The notes beneath the pieces are model-generated. The model was not told the DNA's origin. It saw only the letters and a list, made by a program, of their open reading frames with translations, and ran no database searches. From assembly GCF_036231905.1 (NCBI RefSeq), contig NZ_JAZARE010000013.1, positions 107,326 through 171,325 on the forward strand: a stretch of 64,000 nt of DNA. The letters are read 5' to 3'. Shown in pieces: positions 19,802 to 28,241 of this stretch. Made by a program: the position numbers and the translations under genes. Every line of letters begins with the position of its first letter. The stretch's first letter is position 1. Source of the DNA: CAMLIZ01 sp036231905 (GTDB taxonomy: Bacteria; Pseudomonadota; Gammaproteobacteria; Burkholderiales; Burkholderiaceae_C).

Positions 19802-20799
19802 AAGCCTTCGTCGTCGATCGCTATCAGAAGCAGGCGCCCCTGCGCCTGGCGGACCTGCCCACGCCGCAGCCCCGTGAAGACGAAGTGCTGGTCGAGGTGC
19901 ATGCCGCCGGCGTGAACCTGCTGGACGCGAAGCTGCGAAGCGGCGAGTTCAAGCTCATCCTGCCCTATCGCCTGCCGCTGATCCTGGGCCACGACGTGGC
20001 GGGCGTGGTCGTCAAGGTCGGCACGCGCGTGCGCCAGTTCCAGCCGGGTGACGAGGTCTATGCGCGGGTGGACGACCTGCGGATCGGCACCTTCGCTGAG
20101 TTCGTCGCGGTGAAGGAGGCGTCGCTGGCGCTCAAGCCCAAGGGGCTGACGATGGAGGAGGCCGCTTCGATTCCGCTGGTGGGGCTGACGGCATGGCAGG
20201 CGCTGGTCGAGAAGGCCCACCTGAAAAAGGGACAGAAGGTCTTCATCCAGGCCGGCTCAGGGGGCGTCGGCAGCTTTGCCATCCAGCTGGCCAAGCACCT
20301 GGGCGCCACTGTCGCGGCGACGACGGGCACGACGAATGTCGAGCTCGTCAAGGGGCTGGGCGCGGACGTCGTCATCGACTACAAGACGCAGGATTTCGAG
20401 GATGTGCTGCGCGACCATGACCTGGTGCTGAACAGCCAGGACAGCAAGACACTCGACAAGTCCCTGCGCGTCCTGCAGCGTGGCGGCCAGCTGATCTCCA
20501 TCTCCGGGCCACCCGATCCCGAGTTCGCACGCGAGAGCGGGGCACCCGCGTTCCTGCGATGGGCGGTGCGGCTGCTGAGCGCGGGTGTGCGGCGCAAGGC
20601 GCGGCGATTGGGGGTGCGCTACGGCTTCCTCTTCATGAAGGCGAGCGGAAGCCAGTTGCGTGAGATCACCGAACTGATCGAGGCCGGGGCCATCCGCCCG
20701 GTGATGGACCGGGTGTTCCCGTTTGCGTTGACCAACGAGGCGCTGGCCTACGTCGAGGCCGGGCGCGCGAAGGGGAAGGTCGTCGTCAGCGTGAAATGA
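19798..20799 (+). CDS. NADP-dependent MDR oxidoreductase (quinone reductase-like)
   Basis: A 333-residue medium-chain dehydrogenase/reductase without the structural-zinc cysteine cluster, which places it with quinone/enone reductases. It shows the GroES-like N-terminal half (LGHDVAGVVVKVG), then the cofactor motif AGSGGVGSFAIQLAKHLGA. Such enzymes reduce quinones or alpha,beta-unsaturated carbonyls with NADPH. It is translationally coupled to the SDR and probably controlled by the TetR at 18249. The 3' end converges on a second, unrelated TetR gene. Confidence 0.86.
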   Translation: MKAFVVDRYQKQAPLRLADLPTPQPREDEVLVEVHAAGVNLLDAKLRSGEFKLILPYRLPLILGHDVAGVVVKVGTRVRQFQPGDEVYARVDDLRIGTFAEFVAVKEASLALKPKGLTMEEAASIPLVGLTAWQALVEKAHLKKGQKVFIQAGSGGVGSFAIQLAKHLGATVAATTGTTNVELVKGLGADVVIDYKTQDFEDVLRDHDLVLNSQDSKTLDKSLRVLQRGGQLISISGPPDPEFARESGAPAFLRWAVRLLSAGVRRKARRLGVRYGFLFMKASGSQLREITELIEAGAIRPVMDRVFPFALTNEALAYVEAGRAKGKVVVSVK

Positions 20800-20815
20800 G
20801 CCGAGGCCGCCCAGC

Positions 20816-21514
20816 TCAGGCGCCCTTGCCAGCCTTGAGCGGCAACCCGATCAGCTGCTCCACGAAGCGCGCCCGCTCGGCGCGCTCGGACGCCGCGCCC
20901 TGCGTGGACATCAGCGACTCCGCCACCAGGTAGGCATACAGCAAGAAGGCGCGCGAGCGGGCTTCCAGCACCGGGAAACCGAGCGCCGAGAACAGCTGGG
21001 CGATGTAGGCCCGGCGGCTGGCGTCCGCTTCGTCCACCGCGCTGCGTGCCATGTTGTCGCGCCGGGCCCAGGCGCGGATGGCCAGCTCGATGCGGGCCGC
21101 GCGCAGGGCGGCCCGGCCGCGGAAAGGCAGCGAGAGCACGTCGCGCAGCTGTTCGCGCGGATCGGCATGCGCCTTTTCCAGCCGAGAGGTCAGCGCCTCG
21201 GTGGCACTTTCGCGCCAGGCCTGCAGTACCGCCCTCAGCAGCTCCTCCCGGTCGCGGAAGTGCCAGTAGAAGCTGCCGCGGGTGACCTTGAGCTGGCCGG
21301 CCAGCACGTCCACCCGCACATGGTCGATGCCCTGGTCCACCAGCACTTCGGTGGCCGCTTCGATCCAGGTGTCGGGCGTGAGGGGCGCGCGGGCCTCGGT
21401 GCTCTCGGCCTTGCGGCGCGGTTTGGCCGGCAGCGGGCGGACGGTGGGGCGAGGCGGAGCGGAAGCGTTGGACACAGTGGTGAATGGAACTCGGAATGGC
21501 GCCCATGATGCCAT
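20816..21514 (-). CDS. TetR family regulator of the CoA-catabolic locus
   Basis: A 232-residue TetR protein with an N-terminal low-complexity Pro/Ala extension of about 45 residues before the helix-turn-helix (VRVDVLAGQLKVTRGSFYWHFRDREELL). The C-terminal domain is helical and Arg/Ala-rich. It is transcribed divergently from the CoA-ligase operon, with the palindrome at 21617-21634 between them; a near copy lies before the tannase-family gene. By analogy with other TetR regulators in acyl-CoA loci it probably senses an acyl- or aroyl-CoA; this is inference. The start is uncertain because no ribosome site is clear. Confidence 0.85.
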   Translation of the reverse strand: MASWAPFRVPFTTVSNASAPPRPTVRPLPAKPRRKAESTEARAPLTPDTWIEAATEVLVDQGIDHVRVDVLAGQLKVTRGSFYWHFRDREELLRAVLQAWRESATEALTSRLEKAHADPREQLRDVLSLPFRGRAALRAARIELAIRAWARRDNMARSAVDEADASRRAYIAQLFSALGFPVLEARSRAFLLYAYLVAESLMSTQGAASERAERARFVEQLIGLPLKAGKGA

Positions 21515-21616
21515 CGCCCGGCGCGGCCAACCAGGGCGGCGCCGCGCCGCAGGAGGCCGAGCCTAGACATAAACCCTGATAGGCAAGCCCGGCCGCCTCC
21601 TTATGATGCAGCCACG

Positions 21617-21634
21617 CCATACACCTGTGTATGG
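21617..21634. promoter_or_regulatory. 18-bp operator palindrome of the catabolic operon
   Basis: CCATACACCTGTGTATGG has perfect 8-bp arms around CT, 24 bases before the ligase start and within the 144-bp divergent gap to the TetR gene. It shares 15 of 18 bases with 14233-14250. Position and symmetry suit a TetR dimer site. Confidence 0.7.
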
Positions 21635-21658
21635 TGATGCAAGACAGGAGACACCGGC

Positions 21659-23464
21659 ATGGCCACGCCAGGCTACGACCGCGGCTTCGACCCGCGAGAC
21701 CTCGCTCCGCCGCGTGCCGTGCGCATCGCGCTGGACGACGGCAGCTTCGTGCTGCGCTCGCCGGAGCCGCTGAAGCCGTATGCGCGCTGCACCGGGGAAT
21801 GGCTGGAGCGCTGGGCCGCGGAAACGCCGGATGCGGTGGCCTTTGCCGAGCGTCGGCCCGACGGTGAGTGGACGCGCCTGACGTGGAAGGACACTCGGGA
21901 ACGCGTGGGGCGCATTGCGCAGAGCCTGCTGGGCTTGCGCCTGCAGCCGCAGGCGCCGGTGGTGGTGCTGTCGGACAACTCGCTGGACCACCTGCTGCTG
22001 GTGCTGGCCGCACAGCACATCGGCCGCGCGGTGTGCACCGTTTCCAGCGCCTATTGCCGCATGACACGCGACTACAGCAAGGTGCACAGCATCCTCAACA
22101 CGCTCGGGCCGGCGCTGGTGTATGCCGACAATGTGGAGGTGTATGGGCCGCCACTGGCGAGCGCGGGGCTCAAGGCGGTAGTGGTGTTCAGCCACGGCGC
22201 CGACCGGTTCCCGGGCGCGCTGTCGTTCGACAGCCTCACCCGCACCGCCGAAGGCCCGCAGGTGATGCAGGCGATGGCCGAGGTGACACCCGACACGCAT
22301 GCCAAGTACCTGCTGACCTCCGGCTCCACCGGGCACCCCAAGGTGGTGATCAACACCCATCGCATGCTGTGCGCCAACCAGCAGATGATTGCCCAGGCCT
22401 GGCGCTTCCTGGAGCACGAGAAGCCGGTGATCGTCGACTGGCTGCCCTGGAGCCACACCTTCGGCGGCAACCACAACACCAACCTGGTGCTGCGCAACGG
22501 CGGCACCCTGGTCATCGACGAAGGCCGGCCGGCCCCCGGGCTGGTGGAGAAGTCGCTTGCCAACCTGATCGAGGTGCAGCCGACGCTGTACTTCAACGTG
22601 CCGCGCGGCCTGGACCTGCTGCTGCCGCTGCTGGAGGCCGATGAGGCCGCGGCACGCCGCTTCTTCGAGCGCCTGCGCATGGTGTTCTATGCCGGCGCCG
22701 CGCTGCCCCAGGCCACCTGGGACCGGCTGCAGGCGCTGGCGCGCAAGGTGCGCGGCGAGGAGGTCTGGCTCACCACCTCCTGGGGCTCCACCGAAACATC
22801 GCCGGCCATCACCATGGCGCATTGGCGGCTGGAGCGCGCCGGCAACATCGGCCTGCCGCTGCCCGGGCTGGAGCTGAAGTTCGTGCCCAACGGCAGCAAG
22901 CTGGAGATGCGGGTGCGCGGCGTCAGCGTGTTTCCCGGCTACCGGGACGCGCCGCAGCTCACCGCCAAGGCCTACGACGAAGAAGGCTACTACTGCATGG
23001 GCGACGCCGGGCTGCTGGTGGACGAAGCGCGCCCTGAGCTCGGCATCGTGTTCAACGGCCGGGTGGCGGAGGACTTCAAGCTCACCACCGGCACCTGGGT
23101 GTCGGTGGGCACCTTGCGCGTGCGCGTGGTGTCGGCCCTGTCGCCGCTGGCGCAGGACGTGGTGGTCACCGGGCATGACCGCGACGAGGTCGGCGTGCTC
23201 GTCTTCCCGTCGGCCCAGGGCGCGGCGCTGCCGCCGGCCACTTTAGCGGCGCGCATCGGCGAGGCCTTGCGCGCACTCAAGGCGGAAGGCGGCGGTTCGT
23301 CCCAGGTGCCGGTGCGTGCCCTGGTGTTGGACGAGCCGCCCAGCGCCGACCACGGCGAGGTCACCGACAAGGGCTATGTCAACCAGGCGGCGGTGCTCAA
23401 GCGTCGCGCCGATCGCGTGGCCGCGCTGTACGACGGTGGCGCCGGCGTGGTGCGGGTGAACTGA
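21659..23464 (+). CDS. Feruloyl-CoA synthase-like acyl-CoA ligase
   Basis: A 601-residue AMP-forming CoA ligase (ANL superfamily). The P-loop is LTSGSTGHPKV, with DWLPWSHTFGGNHN and SWGSTETSPA as the ATP/substrate segments and YYCMGDAGLLVD near the hinge. Overall arrangement resembles feruloyl-CoA synthases, which activate hydroxycinnamic acids. GGAG lies 8 bases before the ATG. It heads an operon with crotonase, thiolase, thioesterase and Liv-type transporter genes, so it should make the entry CoA thioester. The exact acid (ferulate, coumarate or another aryl acid) is not decided by sequence alone. Confidence 0.85.
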   Translation: MATPGYDRGFDPRDLAPPRAVRIALDDGSFVLRSPEPLKPYARCTGEWLERWAAETPDAVAFAERRPDGEWTRLTWKDTRERVGRIAQSLLGLRLQPQAPVVVLSDNSLDHLLLVLAAQHIGRAVCTVSSAYCRMTRDYSKVHSILNTLGPALVYADNVEVYGPPLASAGLKAVVVFSHGADRFPGALSFDSLTRTAEGPQVMQAMAEVTPDTHAKYLLTSGSTGHPKVVINTHRMLCANQQMIAQAWRFLEHEKPVIVDWLPWSHTFGGNHNTNLVLRNGGTLVIDEGRPAPGLVEKSLANLIEVQPTLYFNVPRGLDLLLPLLEADEAAARRFFERLRMVFYAGAALPQATWDRLQALARKVRGEEVWLTTSWGSTETSPAITMAHWRLERAGNIGLPLPGLELKFVPNGSKLEMRVRGVSVFPGYRDAPQLTAKAYDEEGYYCMGDAGLLVDEARPELGIVFNGRVAEDFKLTTGTWVSVGTLRVRVVSALSPLAQDVVVTGHDRDEVGVLVFPSAQGAALPPATLAARIGEALRALKAEGGGSSQVPVRALVLDEPPSADHGEVTDKGYVNQAAVLKRRADRVAALYDGGAGVVRVN

Positions 23465-24301
23465 ATGAATGAAACCGAGGCGAACGACGTGCTGTCCGAA
23501 TTCCAACCCGCCGGCGGCCTGCTGGCCGAGCTGTCCCTGCTGCGCGTGGAGTGCGCGGGGCCGTTGTTCCACCTGCGCCTGAACCGCCCGGCCAAGCGCA
23601 ACGCGATCAACGACACGCTGGTGCGCGAGTTGCAGACCGCTTTCGTGCACCTGCCCAAGCAGGCGCGCGTGGTGGTGATCAGCGGCGAAGGTGCGCACTT
23701 CAGCGCGGGGCTGGACCTCTCCGAAGTGACCGAGCAGGACGTGGTGGAGGGTGTGTTCCATTCGCGCGCCTGGCACGCGGCTTTCGAGCAGATCCAGTAC
23801 GGCCCGGTGCCGGTGATCGCGGCGCTGCACGGTGCGGTGGTGGGCGGCGGCCTGGAGCTGGCGGCCACCGCGCACCTGCGCGTGGCCGACCAGACGGCCT
23901 TCTTCGCCTTGCCGGAGGGCCAGCGTGGCATCTTCGTCGGCGGCAGCGGCTCGGTGCGCATCTCGCGCCTCATCGGCGTGTCGCGCATGACGGACATGAT
24001 GCTCACCGGCCGGGTGCTCGATGCCACCGAGGCGGAAGCTGCCTCGCTCGTGAACTACCGGGTGCCCGAAGGCCAGGCGCTGGCCAAGGCGCTGGAGCTG
24101 GCGCACAAGGTGGCCGCGAATGCACCGCTGTCCAACTATGCCGTCACCCAGGCACTGCCCCGCATCGCGGAGATGGCGCCGGGCGACGGCCTCTTCCTCG
24201 AATCGCTGATGTCGGCCATTGCGCAAGGCGATGAGGCGGCCAAGCAGCGGGTGCGCGACTTCCTGGCCAAGCGCGCCGGCAAGGTGGGGAAGGCGGCATG
24301 A
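23465..24301 (+). CDS. Enoyl-CoA hydratase/crotonase family protein
   Basis: A 278-residue crotonase-fold enzyme. The oxyanion-hole segments are HFSAGLDLSE and GAVVGGGLELA, and a glutamate in LPEGQRGIF is a candidate catalytic acid. It starts directly after the ligase stop (TGA then ATG) and overlaps the thiolase start. In this context it should hydrate the enoyl-CoA made from the activated aryl acid. It lacks features that would mark it as the hydratase/aldolase that releases vanillin, so a beta-oxidative route with the downstream thiolase is favoured. Confidence 0.87.
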   Translation: MNETEANDVLSEFQPAGGLLAELSLLRVECAGPLFHLRLNRPAKRNAINDTLVRELQTAFVHLPKQARVVVISGEGAHFSAGLDLSEVTEQDVVEGVFHSRAWHAAFEQIQYGPVPVIAALHGAVVGGGLELAATAHLRVADQTAFFALPEGQRGIFVGGSGSVRISRLIGVSRMTDMMLTGRVLDATEAEAASLVNYRVPEGQALAKALELAHKVAANAPLSNYAVTQALPRIAEMAPGDGLFLESLMSAIAQGDEAAKQRVRDFLAKRAGKVGKAA

Positions 24302-25563
24302 ACACCACTCCCCAACCGAAAGGCCTGTTCCAGCGCTTCGAAGGCGTGGTGCTGCTCGACGGCGTGCGCACGCCGCAGGTGGACTACCAGGGCGCGTTCG
24401 CGGATGCCAACCCGATCGACCTGGGCATCAAGGTCGCGCGCGCGGTGCTCGCGCGCACCGACATCAACCCCGCCCAGGTGGATTCGGTGCTGGCCGGCAA
24501 CATGGCGCCCGGCGGCTTCGACCAGTTCTACGTGCCGCGCCACATCGGCCTGTATGCCGGCGTGCCGCTGGAGGTGCCGGCGCTGATGTGCCAGCGCATC
24601 TGCGGCACCGGCTTCGAGCTGTTCCGCCAGGCCGGCGAGCAGATCAGCGCAGGCGTTGCGAGCCTGTGCCTGCTGGTGGGCACCGAATCGATGACGCGCA
24701 ACCCGATCGCCGCCTTCGACCACCGCGGCGGCTTCCGGCTCGGTGCACCCATCGGCTTCAAGGACTACATGTGGGAGGCGCTCACCGATCCGGCGGCCGG
24801 CATCTCCATGATCCAGACGGCGGAGAACCTGGCGCAGCGCTACCAGGTCACACGAGAGGCGGTGGACGCCTTTGCATCGCGCTCCTTCGCGCGCGCGGTG
24901 GCGGCGCAGGCGGCGGGCTGGTTCGACGACGAGATCGTGCCCGTGCGCGATGAGGTGTTCGAGCTGGCCGGCTACCGGCCGCGCCGGCTCAAGCTGGCCG
25001 GCAAGGCGCAAGTCGCCGACCGCGACACCCACCCGCGGCCCACCAGCGTGGAGGTGCTCGCGTCCTTGCGCACCGTGTTCCCCCACGGCGTGCAGACCGG
25101 TGGCAACAGCTCGGCGCTCACCGATGCCGCGGCGGCCGCGCTGGTGGCCGATGAAGCGACGGCCAAGGCCTGGGGTCGCGCGCCGCTGGCCCGCATCGCG
25201 GCCGCGGCCGTGGTCGGCGTGCCGCCCGAGCTGATGGGCATCGGCCCGGCACCCGCGATTCGGCTGCTGCTGGCACGCTGCGGCCTGGCGCTGGACGACA
25301 TCGCGCGTTTCGAGGTCAACGAAGCCCAGGGCGCGCAGACGCTCGCCGTGGCGCGTGAACTGCGGCTGGACGAGGAGCGGCTGAACGTGAAGGGCGGCGC
25401 CATCGCACTCGGCCATCCGTTGGCCGCCACGGGTGTGCGGCTCACCCTTTCGGTAGCGCGGCAGCTGCGCGAGGCGGGCGCGCGCTGGGGCATCGCGTCG
25501 GCCTGCATCGGCGGCGGCCAGGGCATTGCGCTGCTGGTCGAGAACCCCGAGGCCGCGCAATGA
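24298..25563 (+). CDS. Thiolase family acyltransferase
   Basis: A 421-residue thiolase. Nucleophilic Cys102 lies in QRICGTGFE, the histidine in GGAIALGHPLAATG, and the second cysteine in SACIGGGQG, so all three catalytic motifs are intact. It should cleave the 3-ketoacyl-CoA to release acetyl-CoA. Both ends overlap neighbours by four bases (ATGA), indicating tight coupling with the crotonase and the thioesterase. The N terminus is about 20 residues longer than in many thiolases. Confidence 0.9.
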   Translation: MNTTPQPKGLFQRFEGVVLLDGVRTPQVDYQGAFADANPIDLGIKVARAVLARTDINPAQVDSVLAGNMAPGGFDQFYVPRHIGLYAGVPLEVPALMCQRICGTGFELFRQAGEQISAGVASLCLLVGTESMTRNPIAAFDHRGGFRLGAPIGFKDYMWEALTDPAAGISMIQTAENLAQRYQVTREAVDAFASRSFARAVAAQAAGWFDDEIVPVRDEVFELAGYRPRRLKLAGKAQVADRDTHPRPTSVEVLASLRTVFPHGVQTGGNSSALTDAAAAALVADEATAKAWGRAPLARIAAAAVVGVPPELMGIGPAPAIRLLLARCGLALDDIARFEVNEAQGAQTLAVARELRLDEERLNVKGGAIALGHPLAATGVRLTLSVARQLREAGARWGIASACIGGGQGIALLVENPEAAQ

Positions 25564-25979
25564 GCCGCAGCCACGTCTACCGCGTGAACGTGCAGTTCGG
25601 TGATTGCGATCCGGCCGGCATCGTGTTCTTCCCCAACTTCTCGCGCTGGATGGACGAAGCCTCGCTCGCCTTCTTCATGGCCTGCGGCGTGCCGCCCTGG
25701 CGCGAGCTGGTGAAGACGCGCGGGATCATCGGCACGCCGCTGCTGGAGATCCACACCCGTTTCTTCAAGCCGGCCACCTACGGCGAAACCATCGCGGTGC
25801 ACACCGAGGTGGAAGAGTGGGCCGCCAAGACCTTCCGCCACCGCCACACCGTGCGGCGTGGCGACGACCTGCTGTGCGAAGGCACGGAGGTGCGCGCCTT
25901 CTGCCAGCGCGACCCGCACAACCCCGAGCGCATCCGCGCCATCCCCGTGCCCGAGGACATCAAGGCGCTGTGTACCTGA
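25560..25979 (+). CDS. 4-hydroxybenzoyl-CoA thioesterase-like hotdog protein
   Basis: A 139-residue hotdog-fold thioesterase of the 4HBT/YbgC group. The signature FGDCDPAGIVFFPNF carries Asp17, the position of the catalytic acid in Pseudomonas 4-hydroxybenzoyl-CoA thioesterase. Its start overlaps the thiolase stop. It may release a free aromatic acid (for example 4-hydroxybenzoate or vanillate type) after side-chain shortening, or relieve CoA trapping. Confidence 0.87.
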   Translation: MSRSHVYRVNVQFGDCDPAGIVFFPNFSRWMDEASLAFFMACGVPPWRELVKTRGIIGTPLLEIHTRFFKPATYGETIAVHTEVEEWAAKTFRHRHTVRRGDDLLCEGTEVRAFCQRDPHNPERIRAIPVPEDIKALCT

Positions 25980-26038
25980 CCCGTGCGCCTGCGCCGGCGC
26001 ACCCCACAACAGCTCGAAGAGCTTCACAGGAGACAACG

Positions 26039-27175
26039 ATGACTCGAACGATTCACCACCTGCTGGCGGCGGCGCTGTGCGCCGTGGCATCCACCGCCTG
26101 GGCCGACCTCACCATCGGTGTCAGCGTGCCGCTCACCGGCCCGGCCTCCGGCCTCGGCATCCCGATGAGCAATGGCGTGAAGATGTGGCCGCAGACCATC
26201 GGCGGCGAGAAGGTGAACGTCGTGATCCTCGACGATGCCACCGACCCCACCAAGGGTGTGCAGAACGCGCGCCGCTTCGTCAACCAGGACCATGCGGACG
26301 TGATCGTCGGCTCCGGCGCCACGCCGGTGGGCATCGCGATCGCGGAGGTGGCCTCCGAATCCAGGACGCCGCAGCTCAGCCTGTCGCCGATCGGCCTGCC
26401 GCCGGCCAAGGAGGGCTGGAGCTTCCGCATGCCGCAGAGCAACGGCGTGATGGCCAACGCCATGGTGGCGCACATGCAGAAGCAGGGCGTCAAGAGCGTC
26501 GGCTTCATCGGCTACACCGACGCCTATGGCGAGCAGTGGCTGCAGGAGCTCAAGCCCCGGCTGGAGAAGGCCGGCATCCGCCTGGTGGGCGAGGAGCGTT
26601 TTGCGCGCAGCGACACCAGCGTCACCGCCCAGGCCCTCAAGCTGGCCAGCGCCAACCCGGATGCGATGGTGGTGGTGGCTTCCGGCAGCGGCGCCGCCAT
26701 GCCGCAGCTGGCATTGATCGAGCGCGGCTACAAGGGCAAGTTCTATCAAACCCATGCCGCGGCCACCAAGGACCTGATGCGCGTGGGCGGCAAGGCGGTG
26801 GAGGGCACGTTCGTCACCTCCGGCCCGGTGGTGGTGGCCGAGCAGCTGCCCGACAGCCACCCCAGCAAGGCGCTGGGTGTGAAGTTCAACGCCGCCTATG
26901 AGCAGGCCTATGGCGCCGGCTTGCGCAACCAGTTCGCCGCGCATTCCTACGACGCCTACCTGCTGCTGGACAAGGCGGTGCCGGTGGCGCTGAAGAAGGC
27001 CAAGGCCGGCACGCCGGAGTTCCGCGCGGCGCTGAAGGAGGCGCTGGAAGCCGGCACCCCGCTGGCCGTGACCCACGGCACGCTGGACTACACACCCACC
27101 GACCACTGGGGCTTCCGCCCGGACACCGGCGTGGTGATGAAGGTGGTCAACGGCGAGTGGAAGCTGGAGCCCTGA
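26039..27175 (+). CDS. Periplasmic branched-chain/aromatic-acid type binding protein
   Basis: A 378-residue solute-binding protein of the LivK type (peripla_BP_6). A signal peptide ends at about residue 23 (STAWA before DLTIGVSVPLTGP). AGGAGA precedes the ATG at 26039. It starts the transporter part of the operon, followed by LivH, fused LivM-LivG and LivF. In aromatic catabolic loci such binding proteins usually capture aromatic acids rather than leucine, which fits the neighbouring CoA ligase. Confidence 0.9.
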   Translation: MTRTIHHLLAAALCAVASTAWADLTIGVSVPLTGPASGLGIPMSNGVKMWPQTIGGEKVNVVILDDATDPTKGVQNARRFVNQDHADVIVGSGATPVGIAIAEVASESRTPQLSLSPIGLPPAKEGWSFRMPQSNGVMANAMVAHMQKQGVKSVGFIGYTDAYGEQWLQELKPRLEKAGIRLVGEERFARSDTSVTAQALKLASANPDAMVVVASGSGAAMPQLALIERGYKGKFYQTHAAATKDLMRVGGKAVEGTFVTSGPVVVAEQLPDSHPSKALGVKFNAAYEQAYGAGLRNQFAAHSYDAYLLLDKAVPVALKKAKAGTPEFRAALKEALEAGTPLAVTHGTLDYTPTDHWGFRPDTGVVMKVVNGEWKLEP

Positions 27176-27203
27176 GTCGCGACCAGCCACACCCACACAG
27201 GCC

Positions 27204-28241
27204 ATGGACTGGACCATCGCTTCCATCCTCGCGGTCGACGGGCTGACCAACGGCGCGGTGTATGCCCTCGTGGCCATCGCGCTGGTGCTGGTGTTCGCCG
27301 TGACCCGGGTGGTGTTCATCCCGCAGGGCGAGTTCGTCGCCTTCGGTGCGCTCACGATGGCCCTGTTCCAGGCCGGCCGGCTGCCGGGCACGGTGTGGCT
27401 GCTGCTCGGCCTGGTGCTGCTGGTGGCCGCGCTGGACGGCTGGCAGGCCTGGCGCCGCGGCTGGCCGCTGGCGCGATGGGCGCGGCAGGCCGTGCCCACA
27501 CTGCTGCCCGCCTTGCTGGCCGTGGCCGCCGCCGCCGCGGTGGCGGGCCGGCAGGTCCCCATGCTGCTGCATGCCCTGCTCACGCTGGCGCTCATCACAC
27601 CCATGGGCCCGCTGCTGTACCGCGTGGCCTACCGCTCGCTGGCGCACGCCACGGTGCTGGTGCTGCTGATCGTGTCGGTGGGGGTGCACTTTGCGCTCAC
27701 CGGCCTGGGGCTGGTGGCCTTCGGCGCCGAGGGCTTCCGCAACCCGGGCTTCCTGGACCTGCGCCTGGCGCTGGGCCCGGTCACCGTCACCGGCCAGGCG
27801 TTGATCGTGCTGATGGTGGCGCTGGCACTCATCGCCGGGCTGTTCCTGTTCTTCGGCCGCACGCTCACCGGCAAGGCGCTGCGCGCCACCTCGGTCAACC
27901 GCACCGGCGCCCGGCTGATGGGCATCTCCAGCGACGGCGCGGGCGCGCTCAGCTTTGCGATGGCCGCCTTCATCGGCGCCTTGTCGGGGCTGCTGATCGG
28001 GCCCAGCACCACGGTGTTCTACGACACCGGTTTCCTGATCGGGCTGAAGGGCTTCGTGGCGGCGGTGTTCGGCGGGCTGGGCAGTTTTCCGCTCGCGCTG
28101 GTGGGCGCGGTGGGCGTGGGGCTGGTCGAGTCCTTTGCCTCGTTCTGGCAGAGCGCGCTGAAGGAGGCGATCGTGTTCACGGTGATCCTGCCGGTGCTGA
28201 TGTGGCGCTCCTTCATCGATCCGCATGTGGAGGAGCACTGA
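27204..28241 (+). CDS. livH: LivH-type ABC permease
   Basis: A 345-residue inner-membrane permease, longer than usual LivH (about 290-310) because of an extra hydrophobic stretch near residues 60-125. The N-terminal GLTNGAVYALVAIALVLVFAVTRVVFIPQGEF and the C-terminal GGLGSFPLALVGAVGVGLVES segments are characteristic. The next gene begins at the base after its stop codon. It forms the channel with the LivM half of the next protein. Confidence 0.9.
   Translation: MDWTIASILAVDGLTNGAVYALVAIALVLVFAVTRVVFIPQGEFVAFGALTMALFQAGRLPGTVWLLLGLVLLVAALDGWQAWRRGWPLARWARQAVPTLLPALLAVAAAAAVAGRQVPMLLHALLTLALITPMGPLLYRVAYRSLAHATVLVLLIVSVGVHFALTGLGLVAFGAEGFRNPGFLDLRLALGPVTVTGQALIVLMVALALIAGLFLFFGRTLTGKALRATSVNRTGARLMGISSDGAGALSFAMAAFIGALSGLLIGPSTTVFYDTGFLIGLKGFVAAVFGGLGSFPLALVGAVGVGLVESFASFWQSALKEAIVFTVILPVLMWRSFIDPHVEEH

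Noticed and set aside
23465..24301. Crotonase as the vanillin-forming feruloyl-CoA hydratase/aldolase
   Set aside because: The neighbouring thiolase and 3-hydroxyacyl-CoA dehydrogenase-like SDR favour beta-oxidation, no vanillin dehydrogenase is present, and I could not confirm aldolase-specific residues.
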